From Flavobacteriaceae bacterium (GTDB lineage Bacteria; Bacteroidota; Bacteroidia; Flavobacteriales; Flavobacteriaceae), in assembly GCA_016649715.1 (NCBI GenBank), contig JAENXC010000005.1, forward strand, positions 124,001 to 188,000: a stretch of DNA of 64,000 nt, written 5' to 3'. The position numbers and the translations under genes were made by a program. Shown here one piece after another: positions 26,064 to 34,127 of this stretch. The notes under the pieces were generated by a model, which was not told where the DNA came from, ran no database searches, and saw nothing but the letters and a program-made list of their open reading frames with translations. The number at the start of each line of letters is the position of its first letter. Position 1 is the first letter of the stretch.

Positions 26064-27500
26064 TTATGGATATTCCGAAACTTGAAGGGTGTCCAGCTTC
26101 AATTTAAATTTAATCCATTCCTGTATTTTTTTCAAATTGGCTTTTCTCTCTTTGGAAGAAACATCCTTTTTCCAACGGATATTGATAACTGGAAGCGTAT
26201 CCGTCTTTTGAAAGTTCGTGGTAATTTTATTTGAATAGCTAAAGGTTTCAACACCCTCATAATTGATTTTCAGCTCCTCGCTCAATTCCTTGAAAGGAAC
26301 ATTTTGAAACTTTATCAGCGCAATCTGGTTTTCCAAAAAGCGTATTTTTTCATCTTTGCCTTGAATCAGTTGCTCATTCTTAACATATAAATCCTCAAGT
26401 ATTCCAGCTTTTATCGCGCCTGAAAGTTTCGCTGCCATTTCGCCACTTTGATCGGCACCTTGGTAAATGCGCAGATGGGTTTCTTCCAAACTCTCTGTTT
26501 TTTTCAGTTTTGCTAACCACTCGTTTATCTTGTTCTGCGGAACGGGAAGGCCAATCAAGTAAACATCTATTTTTTTTGATTTATAATCCTGAGTGAATTT
26601 CACCACTTCGGCCCCTTCATATCTAATGGTGTTTTTTACAAATTCCTTCGTTTTATTCTCAAAAACCTGTTGGTCTAATAATTTAACAAACAACCAAACA
26701 CTGGGCACCATAACCGCAATAGCTATTAGGGAAGCAATCTGCGCGGTTCTCCTCCGCTTTTTGCTATCTGCATAGCGCACCAAAGGAAAGCGCAAAACTT
26801 TTGAAACAATAAACGTGGAAAGTGCAATAAACACAGCGTTAATTGAAAAAAGATACAAAGCACCGACTGCGTAAGTAGCATTACCGACTGCCAAACCGTA
26901 ACCCACCGTGCACAGTGGCGGCATCAAGGCAGTGGCGATTGCCACCCCAAAAATAACACTGGCAATGGTCCCGCTTTTGGTCTTTGCAACAATCAACCCC
27001 AACCCACCGAAAATAGCTATCAAAACATCCAAAATTGTTGGATAGGTTCTTGCCAAAAGTTCCGGTGTTTCTTCGGTTAATGGCGAAAGTTTAAAGTAAA
27101 GAAACGCGGTGAGCACGCTCAAAAATACCATTACACCAAGGTTTATGAGAGAGCGCCGCAAAGTTTCAACATCGTTGATGGCCACGGAAAGACCAATACC
27201 CACGATTGGTCCCATTAATGGCGAAATAAGCATCGCGCCAATTACCACAGCTGTACTGCTAACGTTCAATCCGATAGACGCGACGAAGATGGAAAAAATA
27301 AGGATCCAAGCGGTATGGCCCTTAAAAGGAATATCTTTTTTAACCGCTTCAATGGTAGCATCACGGTCTGAATCAGTTTGGATATCAAAAAGTTCTATCA
27401 AGAATTTTTTGATACTTTCCCAAGTATTGAGTTTTACCCTTTCAAACTCCTCATCGTTCGGGGTTTTCTTTATATCGTTATTGATTCCTGAATTTTCCAT
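26064..27500 (-). CDS. DUF389 family membrane protein
   Basis: The 478-residue protein has a hydrophobic core of about six helices (residues 60-275) with the DUF389 signature GLNVSSTAVVIGAMLISPLMG and a conserved GVAIATALMPPLCTVGYGL segment (shown shortened), then a soluble C-terminal region (about 285-478). The family (TIGR00341/TIGR00271) is widespread, with no proven function. It begins directly after the manC stop, so it belongs to the same transcript. Ends at the shared hairpin with nrdJ. Confidence 0.85.
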   Translation of the reverse strand: MENSGINNDIKKTPNDEEFERVKLNTWESIKKFLIELFDIQTDSDRDATIEAVKKDIPFKGHTAWILIFSIFVASIGLNVSSTAVVIGAMLISPLMGPIVGIGLSVAINDVETLRRSLINLGVMVFLSVLTAFLYFKLSPLTEETPELLARTYPTILDVLIAIFGGLGLIVAKTKSGTIASVIFGVAIATALMPPLCTVGYGLAVGNATYAVGALYLFSINAVFIALSTFIVSKVLRFPLVRYADSKKRRRTAQIASLIAIAVMVPSVWLFVKLLDQQVFENKTKEFVKNTIRYEGAEVVKFTQDYKSKKIDVYLIGLPVPQNKINEWLAKLKKTESLEETHLRIYQGADQSGEMAAKLSGAIKAGILEDLYVKNEQLIQGKDEKIRFLENQIALIKFQNVPFKELSEELKINYEGVETFSYSNKITTNFQKTDTLPVINIRWKKDVSSKERKANLKKIQEWIKFKLKLDTLQVSEYP

Positions 27501-28580
27501 CTACAGATATTTTTTCCCAAATTTAGTTGAAACTTCTTTCAATAATTCCTTTATTTCTTGTTCCTTTTTCTTCGGAAACAGTAGCAGCACATCTTCTTTG
27601 TCAATCACAATATAGTCTTCAATTCCGTCCAAAACAACCAGTTTTTTCTTTTCGGTAAATATCATGTTATTCTTGGCATCTTTTAAAATTGTTTCGGCAT
27701 TTACAACGGAATTGTCTTGTTCATCCTTATCCAATTTATCGTAAAGTGCGCCCCAAGTGCCCAAGTCGTTCCAATCAAAAGTGGCTTTTTTTACGAACAC
27801 ATTGTCCGCCCTTTCCAAAATTCCGTAGTCTATCGAGATATTTTCGGCTTCAGCATAATGCTTTTCTATAAATCGTTTTTCTCCCGAAGTATTCAAAACA
27901 GCCGTCACTTTTGAAAACAGTGAATTCATTTCGCCTAAATATTTTTCAAACGAAGCGACAATACTTTTTGCGCTCCATATAAAAATTCCTGCATTCCAAA
28001 GAAAATTGCCCGCAGCGAGAAATTGCTTTGCGGTTTCATAATCAGGTTTTTCGCGAAACTGTTTCACTTTCCGTATTTCCGAAACCTCGTTTTTATCACT
28101 TTCAATATAACCGTAACCCGTATTTGGAAAAGTAGGTTCAATACCCAAAGTCAACAATACATCCTCGCGTTGGGCGGCGTCAAAACAGGCTTGCACATCT
28201 TTGGCAAAAGCGTTTTCGTCTTCAATCCAATGGTCGCTTGGCGCAACGAGCATTAGGGCATTGGGGTTTTCCTTTTTTATTTTTAAGGCGGAAAGCAGAA
28301 TACACGGTGCGGTATTGCGCATTGCGGGTTCCAAAACCACCCGTTTTTCTGAAATTTCTGGCAGTTGCTTCAGTGTAATTTCTAGATATATTTCATTGGT
28401 CAGAATGTAAATATTTTCGGAAGGGATTATTTTGTTGAGCCTCGAAAAAGTTTTTTGCAACATGGTTTGTCCCATTCCCAGCATATCGTGAAACTGCTTT
28501 GGGAACGCCTCGGTGCTCACAGGCCAAAACCGCGACCCAATGCCGCCGGCCATAATTACTGCGTAGTAGTTACTGTTCAT
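27501..28580 (-). CDS. manC: Mannose-1-phosphate guanylyltransferase
   Basis: The 359-residue protein carries the sugar nucleotidyltransferase signature AGGIGSRFWPVS at about 11-22 and APSDHWIEDE and NAGIFIW motifs of GDP-mannose pyrophosphorylases. It joins GTP and mannose-1-phosphate to give GDP-mannose for surface polysaccharides and glycoproteins. It has the short, single-domain form, without the isomerase domain of bifunctional ManC/AlgA. The downstream DUF389 gene follows without a gap. Confidence 0.93.
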   Translation of the reverse strand: MNSNYYAVIMAGGIGSRFWPVSTEAFPKQFHDMLGMGQTMLQKTFSRLNKIIPSENIYILTNEIYLEITLKQLPEISEKRVVLEPAMRNTAPCILLSALKIKKENPNALMLVAPSDHWIEDENAFAKDVQACFDAAQREDVLLTLGIEPTFPNTGYGYIESDKNEVSEIRKVKQFREKPDYETAKQFLAAGNFLWNAGIFIWSAKSIVASFEKYLGEMNSLFSKVTAVLNTSGEKRFIEKHYAEAENISIDYGILERADNVFVKKATFDWNDLGTWGALYDKLDKDEQDNSVVNAETILKDAKNNMIFTEKKKLVVLDGIEDYIVIDKEDVLLLFPKKKEQEIKELLKEVSTKFGKKYL

Positions 28581-28591
28581 AATTCATTTTT

Positions 28592-28788
28592 TGATCCACG
28601 ACTTAAGCGATGCACGACCCACGACAGTTTCGGATTGCCAGAATGTCTATTTCGTAAATTTAATATTCATCTTTTGTCAAATTTATCACTCTTTCTTGTA
28701 TCCCTATAGTCCTGTTCCTTTTTAGTGCTGACTCTTTAGTCGTGGTTCTTTTCAGTCGTGGTTCGTGGTTCCTTGTAGTCGTGATTCA
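28592..28788. repeat. Fold-back array of CACGAC/GTCGTGG words
   Basis: The left part has CCACGACTTAAGCGATGCAC-like words and ACCCACGAC; the right part repeats AGTCGTGGTTC three times. The two parts are complementary and enclose an AT-rich core. No gene is visible in this spacer. Confidence 0.6.
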
Positions 28789-28790
28789 TT

Positions 28791-29387
28791 TCACTTCAAA
28801 AACTCCACTTCTGCATTTGGATTGAAAAGATACGTTCTTCCCGTGGCAACTTCCAAACATTCAAAGCGTTTTACGCGTTGTTTCCCGCGTTTGAAGATTT
28901 TGCCATTATACAATCTAAAGTGCCCGCCAAAGGGTATTTCAAAGATATAGTTTTTATCGTTCTCTGGGTCAAACTGCTTTAGTGCCAAAGCAAAAGCGGC
29001 ATCGGTATCGCTGGAAGCTTTTGGGTTTTTAAAATGGCGCGCCAACAACGGCAGCAGTTGATTCGGAAAAACCTCGGGCCGCAAAAAGGGCAGCATCAAT
29101 AACTGAAAAGTGCGCTTCCACTCCGATCCATGGGGTTTTATGGAGCGACCGTGTTTTGTAAAAGCTTCCAAATGTGCTATTTCATGAACCAATGTTATCA
29201 AAAAACGGTATTTATTTAAGGTAGCGTTCACCGTAATCTGATGTTGACCGCTGGCCATTTTCCGGTAATCGCCGTGCCTTGTAACGCGTTCGTTTACAAT
29301 TTTAAGATGGACTTTGTGGGTTTTTATCAATTCAAAAGCTGAAACCACGGAAGCTTGGGGAATGTATTTTTCGAGGATTTCTGTCAT
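28791..29387 (-). CDS. SprT-like zinc metalloprotease-fold protein
   Basis: This 198-residue protein has HEIAH at 68-72, the zinc-binding active-site motif of the SprT/SPRTN family, and a basic C-terminal region rich in Arg/Lys (GKIFKRGKQRVKRFE). Eukaryotic SPRTN removes DNA-protein crosslinks; the bacterial proteins are uncharacterised, so a DNA-repair role is an inference. It starts three bases after the stop of the upstream SDR gene, so the two are co-transcribed. Confidence 0.83.
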   Translation of the reverse strand: MTEILEKYIPQASVVSAFELIKTHKVHLKIVNERVTRHGDYRKMASGQHQITVNATLNKYRFLITLVHEIAHLEAFTKHGRSIKPHGSEWKRTFQLLMLPFLRPEVFPNQLLPLLARHFKNPKASSDTDAAFALALKQFDPENDKNYIFEIPFGGHFRLYNGKIFKRGKQRVKRFECLEVATGRTYLFNPNAEVEFLK

Positions 29388-29390
29388 AAA

Positions 29391-30071
29391 TCAAGGCGTA
29401 GTACTTGAAACTTGTAGTATTTTCCCGTTGTAAAATTTATTCCCTGTAAGGGAAAAATCCATTATGTATTGCGCCATTTGCGTAGCGGAAAGCGGTGCTA
29501 CAAAACCAGGGAAAGCTTCTGCCAACATTTCAGTTTGTACAGAACCCAAAGCCAAAACATTGAAGGATGGACCGGTTTCTTTGTATTCTTCGGCAAGCAG
29601 TTCGGTTAAAGAAATGATTGCTCCTTTGCTGCTACTATACGCGCTAAGGCCTGGAAATTTAACGCTGCCCTGCACGCCACCCATACTGCTGATGTTTACT
29701 ACGTGTCCTTCTTTTTTCATAAACGGAAGTACCGTTCGTATCAATGAAGCAACTCCAAAAACATTGACGTCATAACATCTTTTGAACTCTTCGTCCGTAA
29801 TTTCAGCAAAAGGTTTGTTTACCAAAAATCCAGCGTTGTTTATTAAAACATCTACGGTTTTCATAGTTGTTTGCAAATAGGCTGAAAGTTTTACGATTTC
29901 GGATGCATCGGCAATATCGAATTCCAACGCGGTAACATTCTTCAGTTTTAATTCTGAAATAGGTTTTGAATTCCGTGAAAGTGCCAAAACATTGTGACCC
30001 GCTTCGGAAAAAAGCTTTACCATTTCAAAACCGATGCCACGGGAAGTACCTGTAATTATTATGTTTTTCAT
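29391..30071 (-). CDS. Short-chain dehydrogenase/reductase
   Basis: From the ATG at 30071 the protein has 226 residues with the SDR NAD(P)-binding motif TGTSRGIG (7-14), NNAGF, the catalytic Ser in NISSMGG and the YSSSK motif. The substrate is unknown. An in-frame ATG nine codons upstream (30098) adds residues before the Rossmann strand and falls within a repeat, so it is unlikely. The gene forms an operon with the SprT-like gene. Confidence 0.88.
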   Translation of the reverse strand: MKNIIITGTSRGIGFEMVKLFSEAGHNVLALSRNSKPISELKLKNVTALEFDIADASEIVKLSAYLQTTMKTVDVLINNAGFLVNKPFAEITDEEFKRCYDVNVFGVASLIRTVLPFMKKEGHVVNISSMGGVQGSVKFPGLSAYSSSKGAIISLTELLAEEYKETGPSFNVLALGSVQTEMLAEAFPGFVAPLSATQMAQYIMDFSLTGNKFYNGKILQVSSTTP

Positions 30072-30090
30072 GGATCGAAAATTTGGGAAA

Positions 30091-30153
30091 GACCCCAAAG
30101 GTCTTTCATTCTTCGCATAAAGCTACGAATGACGAAGGAAAACCTCTGGGGTC
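30091..30153. repeat. Nested palindrome upstream of the SDR gene
   Basis: GACCCCAAAGGT (30091-30102) pairs with ACCTCTGGGGTC (30142-30153), with one mismatch, and encloses a second stem CATTC/GAATG. This forms a long cruciform-capable element. Confidence 0.6.
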
Positions 30154-30164
30154 TAATCAACTAA

Positions 30165-30197
30165 AAACCTAACAGGTCTTCAAGACCTGTTAGGTTT
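30165..30197 (-). terminator. Perfect 16-bp hairpin terminator after pdhC
   Basis: AAACCTAACAGGTCTT (30165-30180) and its exact reverse complement (30182-30197) flank a single base, and on the minus strand five T residues run out of the stem. It lies eight bases past the pdhC stop. The words are shared with the hairpin at 2467-2500. Confidence 0.75.
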
Positions 30198-30204
30198 AAT
30201 TATT

Positions 30205-31902
30205 TTAAACAAACATCGTCACAGGATTCTCAATAAACTGCCGCAATGTTTGCAAAAATTTAGCTCCTGCTGCCCCGTCTACAGTTCTGTGATCGCAGGC
30301 CAGAGTTACTTTCATTGTATTACCAACAACAATCTGTCCGTTTTTCACAACCGGTTTTTGAACGATAGTCCCTACGGATAAAATTGCGGAATTTGGCTGG
30401 TTTATGATGGAAGTAAATTCAGTTATTCCAAACATTCCGAGGTTTGAAACCGTAAACGTACTGCCCTCCATTTCCTGAGGAGTAATTTTTTTGTTTCTCG
30501 CTTTTCCAGCAAGTTCTTTTACTTGTGCGCCTATTTGTGAAAAAGTCATTTGGTCTGCAAATTTCACAACTGGAACCAACAAACCTTCATCAACCGCAAC
30601 AGCAACCCCAATGTGGATATGTTTTGCTATTCTGGTGACTTCCGGAGTCCACTGGCTATTTACCTGCGGATGTTTGCGAAGTGCCATAGCACACGCTTTT
30701 ATAATCATATCGTTGAACGAAATCTTTACGTCCGGATCGGCGTTTATTGCTTCGCGCGAAGCGATTGCGTGATCCATATCCAACTCAACGGTCAAATAAA
30801 ATTCTGGTGCAGTGAACTTAGACTCAGCCAAACGTTTGGCAATGGTCTTGCGCATTTGGGAGTTTTTCACTTCCTCAAAACTTTCGGTTCCAACAGGAGT
30901 GTATGCTTGCCCACCGCTAGCAGCAGGTTGATAGTTTTCAATATCGCTTTTAACGATACGGCCGTTTTCTCCACTTCCGCGAACTTGATGCAGATTAATA
31001 CCCTTTTCCTCAGCCATTTTTTTTGCCAAAGGCGAAATGAATATTCTGCGATCAGAATTTACATCGCTCGCCGTAGCATTTGTGGAGGAGAGCTTTTCCT
31101 CCGATGCCGATACTTTAACGGAGGAGGAGGGCCTATCCTCCGAAGCTTTAGTGGAAGAGGAACCCTTTTTGAAGTTTTCCATAATCCCAGAAACATCTGT
31201 CCCTTTCGGGCCAATGATTGCCAAAACTTCATCAACGGGTGCAGATTCGCCTTCGCCGATACCTATTTTTAAAAGCGTTCCCGAATAGAATGATTCAAAT
31301 TCCATGGTGGCTTTGTCGGTTTCTATTTCGGCAAGGATATCGCCTTCTTCCACTTTGTCGCCTTCTTTTTTAAGCCAAGTGGCCACTGTGCCTTCGGTCA
31401 TTGTATCGCTTAAACGTGGCATTGTGATAACCTCAACGCCTTTGGGTAATTCGGCAGAACTGGAAGCACTTTTAGATTTTCCTGCTTCCTCCGATGCCCC
31501 GCCTGTCGGACGGGCAGGTTTATCGGAGGAGGATTCCTCAGCTTTATCTTTTGACTCCTCTTTTTTTAAATCTTTTTCTTTAGTTTTTCCCTCGTCCTCT
31601 GATGCTTTAGAGGAGGTAGATTTATCGGAGGATTTTCCACCGATCAAATCTGAAATATCTTCACCTTTTTTTCCAAGAATTGCCAATAGTGAATCCACAG
31701 GAGCCGTTTCGCCTTCTTTAATTCCTATGTAAAGCAACGTTCCTTCATAAAAAGATTCAAACTCCATCGTGGCTTTATCGGTTTCAATCTCGGCAAGAAT
31801 GTCGCCTTCCTTTACGGTATCTCCCACCTTTTTTAGCCAGGTTGCTACAGTTCCTTCTTCCATCGTGTCGCTCAATCGCGGCATGTTTATTACTTCTGCC
31901 AT
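30205..31902 (-). CDS. pdhC: Pyruvate dehydrogenase E2, dihydrolipoamide acetyltransferase
   Basis: The 565-residue protein contains two lipoyl domains (about 1-80 and 155-235; lipoyl Lys43 and Lys197 in EIETDKATMEFES), an E3-binding domain (about 288-324, SPLAKKMAEEKGINL) and the catalytic core ending with DHRTVDG (His538). It transfers the acetyl group from E1 to CoA. The two linkers (about 85-150 and 242-285) are Ser/Lys/Glu-rich and contain four SS-x-K-x-SE units encoded by palindromic DNA repeats, one with a second palindrome nested inside (SSDKPARPTGGASEE). Domain structure is intact. It lies downstream of pdhA. Confidence 0.96.
   Translation of the reverse strand: MAEVINMPRLSDTMEEGTVATWLKKVGDTVKEGDILAEIETDKATMEFESFYEGTLLYIGIKEGETAPVDSLLAILGKKGEDISDLIGGKSSDKSTSSKASEDEGKTKEKDLKKEESKDKAEESSSDKPARPTGGASEEAGKSKSASSSAELPKGVEVITMPRLSDTMTEGTVATWLKKEGDKVEEGDILAEIETDKATMEFESFYSGTLLKIGIGEGESAPVDEVLAIIGPKGTDVSGIMENFKKGSSSTKASEDRPSSSVKVSASEEKLSSTNATASDVNSDRRIFISPLAKKMAEEKGINLHQVRGSGENGRIVKSDIENYQPAASGGQAYTPVGTESFEEVKNSQMRKTIAKRLAESKFTAPEFYLTVELDMDHAIASREAINADPDVKISFNDMIIKACAMALRKHPQVNSQWTPEVTRIAKHIHIGVAVAVDEGLLVPVVKFADQMTFSQIGAQVKELAGKARNKKITPQEMEGSTFTVSNLGMFGITEFTSIINQPNSAILSVGTIVQKPVVKNGQIVVGNTMKVTLACDHRTVDGAAGAKFLQTLRQFIENPVTMFV
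31097..31161. repeat. Two TCCTCCG...CGGAGGA palindromes in the second PdhC linker
   Basis: TCCTCCG (31097-31103) pairs with CGGAGGA (31119-31125), and TCCTCC (31136-31141) pairs imperfectly with GGAAGAGGA (31153-31161). They encode SSVKVSASEE and SSTKASED. Confidence 0.6.
31487..31530. repeat. Nested double palindrome in the first PdhC linker
   Basis: TCCTCCGA (31487-31494) pairs with TCGGAGGA (31523-31530). Inside lies a second palindrome CCTGTCGGACGGGCAGG (31502-31518). Together they encode SSDKPARPTGGASEE, as if one repeat had inserted into another while keeping frame. Confidence 0.65.
31595..31615. repeat. TCCTCTGATGC...AGAGGAG palindrome in the first PdhC linker
   Basis: This fourth copy encodes TSSKASED and shares the outer arms and TTTAG centre of the other copies. 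Confidence 0.55.
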
Positions 31903-31909
31903 AATATTG

Positions 31910-31923
31910 CCCGCGAATGCGGG
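31910..31923. repeat. Short CCCGC/GCGGG hairpin upstream of pdhC
   Basis: CCCGCGAATGCGGG lies eight bases before the pdhC start codon, where it could affect translation start. It may belong to the small palindrome repertoire. Confidence 0.4.
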
Positions 31924-31965
31924 TATCTTTTAGTTTCTATTTTATTTTTTTTATCAAAAGATCTA

Positions 31966-32066
31966 AGGGTAAAAGACTTAAGACTAAAGGACTTAGTACA
32001 TAGGATGGTTTGTTGTTGTATTATAATTTGTCTTAAATCCTACGTCTTATCGTCTTACGTCCATTC
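31966..32066. repeat. Fold-back array of AAGACTTAAGAC/GTCTTAC words between pdhA and pdhC
   Basis: The left part has AAAAGACTTAAGACTAAAGG-like words and the right part GTCTTAAATCCTACGTCTTA-like words. It shares its vocabulary with 19608-19736. Confidence 0.6.
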
Positions 32067-32068
32067 AA

Positions 32069-33067
32069 TTATAATTTATCTGATAAAAACGGGTAGTCTT
32101 CCTGTTCGTAAACCACATCGAACATTACATTTTTCTCTGGATAGGGAGATTCTTCTGCAAATTTTTCACATTCGTCCACCATAGCCTTCACCTTTTTGTC
32201 AATCTTTTTTATTTCGGCCTCGGTTGCCCATTTATTTTTGTAAATCTGGTGAAGTACATAAAGTATCGGGTCCTCTTCCTGCTTTTTGGCAACTTCTTGC
32301 TTGGTTCGGTAATGTTGCGCATCACTCATCGAGTGGCCTCGGTAACGGTAAGTCCGCAATTCCAAAAATGTTGGGCCATCACCTCGACGGGCACGTTTAA
32401 TAGCTTCATCCATTTCCTTTGCGACCACTTCGGGTTTCATTGCGTCAACTGGCTTGCAGGGCATTTCATAACCCAAACCGAGTTTCCAAATATCTGTGTG
32501 GTTTGCAGTTCGCGCTACGGAAGTTCCCATTGCGTAACCATTGTTTTCACAACAAAAAACCACGGGTAATTTCCAAAGCATGGCAAGGTTGAAAGTTTCG
32601 TGCAAAGAGCCTTGGCGTACGGCACCATCGCCCATATAGGTTAGTGTTACAGAATCCCTTTCAAAATATTTATCGGCAAAGGCCAAGCCTGCGCCGAGTG
32701 GAATTTGCCCACCCACAATACCGTGACCTCCGTAAAAACGGTGTTCTTTGGAAAAAATGTGCATAGATCCGCCCAAACCCTGTGAGGTTCCGGTTGCTTT
32801 TCCATAAAGTTCGGCCATTACTCTTTTAGGATCCTCACCCATCCCGATGGGTTGCACGTGGTTTCGGTAAGCGGTTATCATTCGGTCTTTTGTAAGATCC
32901 ATTGCGTGCAATGCACCCGCCAAAACTGCTTCTTGACCGTTGTAAAGATGCAGAAAGCCCCTTACTTTTTGATTGATATATACTTGCGCCAGTTTATCTT
33001 CAAACTTGCGCCAAAATAGCATGTTCTCATACCAATCCAGGTATGTTTTTTTTGTGATTTTCTTCAT
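32069..33067 (-). CDS. pdhA: Pyruvate dehydrogenase E1 component, alpha subunit
   Basis: The 332-residue protein has the thiamine diphosphate motif GDGAVRQGSLHETFNLA and VFCCENN, the phosphorylation-loop-like YRGHSMSD segment and the GSMHIFSKEHRFYGGHGIVG region typical of PdhA. It decarboxylates pyruvate as a heterotetramer with PdhB. pdhB is not between pdhA and pdhC nor elsewhere in the window, as in many flavobacteria. Transcription likely starts at the box at 33115-33122 and continues into pdhC. Confidence 0.96.
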   Translation of the reverse strand: MKKITKKTYLDWYENMLFWRKFEDKLAQVYINQKVRGFLHLYNGQEAVLAGALHAMDLTKDRMITAYRNHVQPIGMGEDPKRVMAELYGKATGTSQGLGGSMHIFSKEHRFYGGHGIVGGQIPLGAGLAFADKYFERDSVTLTYMGDGAVRQGSLHETFNLAMLWKLPVVFCCENNGYAMGTSVARTANHTDIWKLGLGYEMPCKPVDAMKPEVVAKEMDEAIKRARRGDGPTFLELRTYRYRGHSMSDAQHYRTKQEVAKKQEEDPILYVLHQIYKNKWATEAEIKKIDKKVKAMVDECEKFAEESPYPEKNVMFDVVYEQEDYPFLSDKL

Positions 33068-33114
33068 CTATCGGCTATAAGGTTTTCCTTTAGGAAAATT
33101 TATTAAACGGACAA

Positions 33115-33147
33115 CAAAAGTAGCACTTTATAAGTAGAAAATACAAA
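33115..33147 (-). promoter_or_regulatory. Promoter of pdhA-pdhC
   Basis: TACTTTTG (33115-33122, minus strand) is preceded after 21 bases by TTTG (33144-33147). It lies 48 bases upstream of the pdhA ATG. Confidence 0.6.
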
Positions 33148-33468
33148 TTCCAAATCCCAAAAACCAAAGGAGAAATAAATTCCAAAAAAACAAATGACAA
33201 ACTTCAAAGAAATACCAAATCCCAAAAAAACAAAACACAAATAAACTCCAAAAAATAAATGACAAATTCCAAAGAAATTCCAAAAGACAAAAAAAATAAA
33301 AAAAATGAAAAACCAGTCTGTCAGATTGGTAATTAATTACGAGTCACAAGACAGGAAACACTAATAATGAAATTTTAAATTTTGATGATTGCGTTTTATT
33401 TAGGTTTTGGAATTTGAAACTTGTTTTTTATTTGGGATTTGGAATTTGGAATTTGTTTTTTTATTTGG
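33141..33468. repeat. Long fold-back array of AAATTCCAAA/TTTGGAATTT words (non-coding, 328 bases)
   Basis: The left arm is a run of CAAATTCC, CCAAATCCC and AATTCCAAA words; the right arm (about 33405-33468) has TTTGGGATTTGGAATTTGG-like words. The central part (about 33300-33400) is AT-rich and contains no gene. A degraded TCCCGAT/ATCGGGA palindrome follows at 33469-33486. The spacer between cdd and pdhA has no coding capacity that I can support. Confidence 0.65.
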
Positions 33469-33486
33469 TCTCGACAGCTATCGGGA
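33469..33486. repeat. TCTCGACAGCTATCGGGA palindrome, relative of 4878-4895
   Basis: It differs from the full palindrome TCCCGATAGCTATCGGGA at two positions. It lies next to the fold-back array and 29 bases past the cdd stop. Confidence 0.5.
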
Positions 33487-33514
33487 TGGTGCTTGAAATT
33501 TGGTGCTTCCCCTT

Positions 33515-33997
33515 TTATAGGTATTTTGCATCAAACCCCAGGGGCAGTAAATCCATTACGGAAGCAACTTTAATGATTTCTCCCGTTTCACCCATAAAGT
33601 AGATTGCGATTGGGCTGTTTTGTTTTTGCTCATACTCAGCCAATGATTGGCGGCAGGCACCGCAGGGCGCAATGGCTTCCGAAACTTCGTGGCTTTCAGC
33701 ACGGACAGTTATGGCCATGGCGGTAATTGTTTCATTTGGAAAATTGGCACCCGCATTAAAAACTGCAACTCTTTCAGCACAAAGACCTGATGGGAAAGCC
33801 GCATTTTCTTGATTGTTTCCCATAACTATTTCGCCAGAGGAAAGCCAGAGTGCCGCCCCCACCCTAAAACGCGAATAAGGCGCATAAGCATTTTCACGTG
33901 CTTGCTGCGCCTTATTCATCAGTTTTTGAATGTCTTTTGGAAGTTCTGAAATGGTTTCAAAAACTTCTAACTGAATTTCAATTTTTTGTTTTTTCAT
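33515..33997 (-). CDS. cdd: Cytidine deaminase
   Basis: This 160-residue zinc enzyme has CAERVAVF (Cys ligand and catalytic Glu) and PCGACRQ (two Cys ligands), the signature of the small tetrameric cytidine deaminases. It converts cytidine and deoxycytidine to uridine forms in pyrimidine salvage. The N-terminus has a short extension (MKKQKIEIQLEVFETISEL) that is common in Bacteroidota. Flanked on both sides by repeat arrays. Confidence 0.95.
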   Translation of the reverse strand: MKKQKIEIQLEVFETISELPKDIQKLMNKAQQARENAYAPYSRFRVGAALWLSSGEIVMGNNQENAAFPSGLCAERVAVFNAGANFPNETITAMAITVRAESHEVSEAIAPCGACRQSLAEYEQKQNSPIAIYFMGETGEIIKVASVMDLLPLGFDAKYL

Positions 33998-34007
33998 TTA
34001 ATTTTAG

Positions 34008-34123
34008 TCGATGAGTCTATGAGTTTATGAGTTTATGAGTTTAAATGTAAAATCAATAAATTAACCTTTATACTTCTCTCAACTCCTCAACTCCTCAACT
34101 TCTCAACTCCTCAACCTTTAAAC
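34008..34123. repeat. Fold-back array of ATGAGTTT/CTCAACTC words
   Basis: TATGAGTTTATGAGTTTATG on the left is answered by repeats of CTCAACTCCT on the right. Spacer of about 130 bases between porV and cdd; no gene is seen in it. Confidence 0.6.
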
Positions 34124-34127
34124 CATC

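Noticed and set aside
33141-33300. Regularly recurring AAATTCCAAA words resembling a CRISPR array
   Set aside because: Word lengths and spacing are irregular, there are no unique spacers of constant length and no cas genes nearby.
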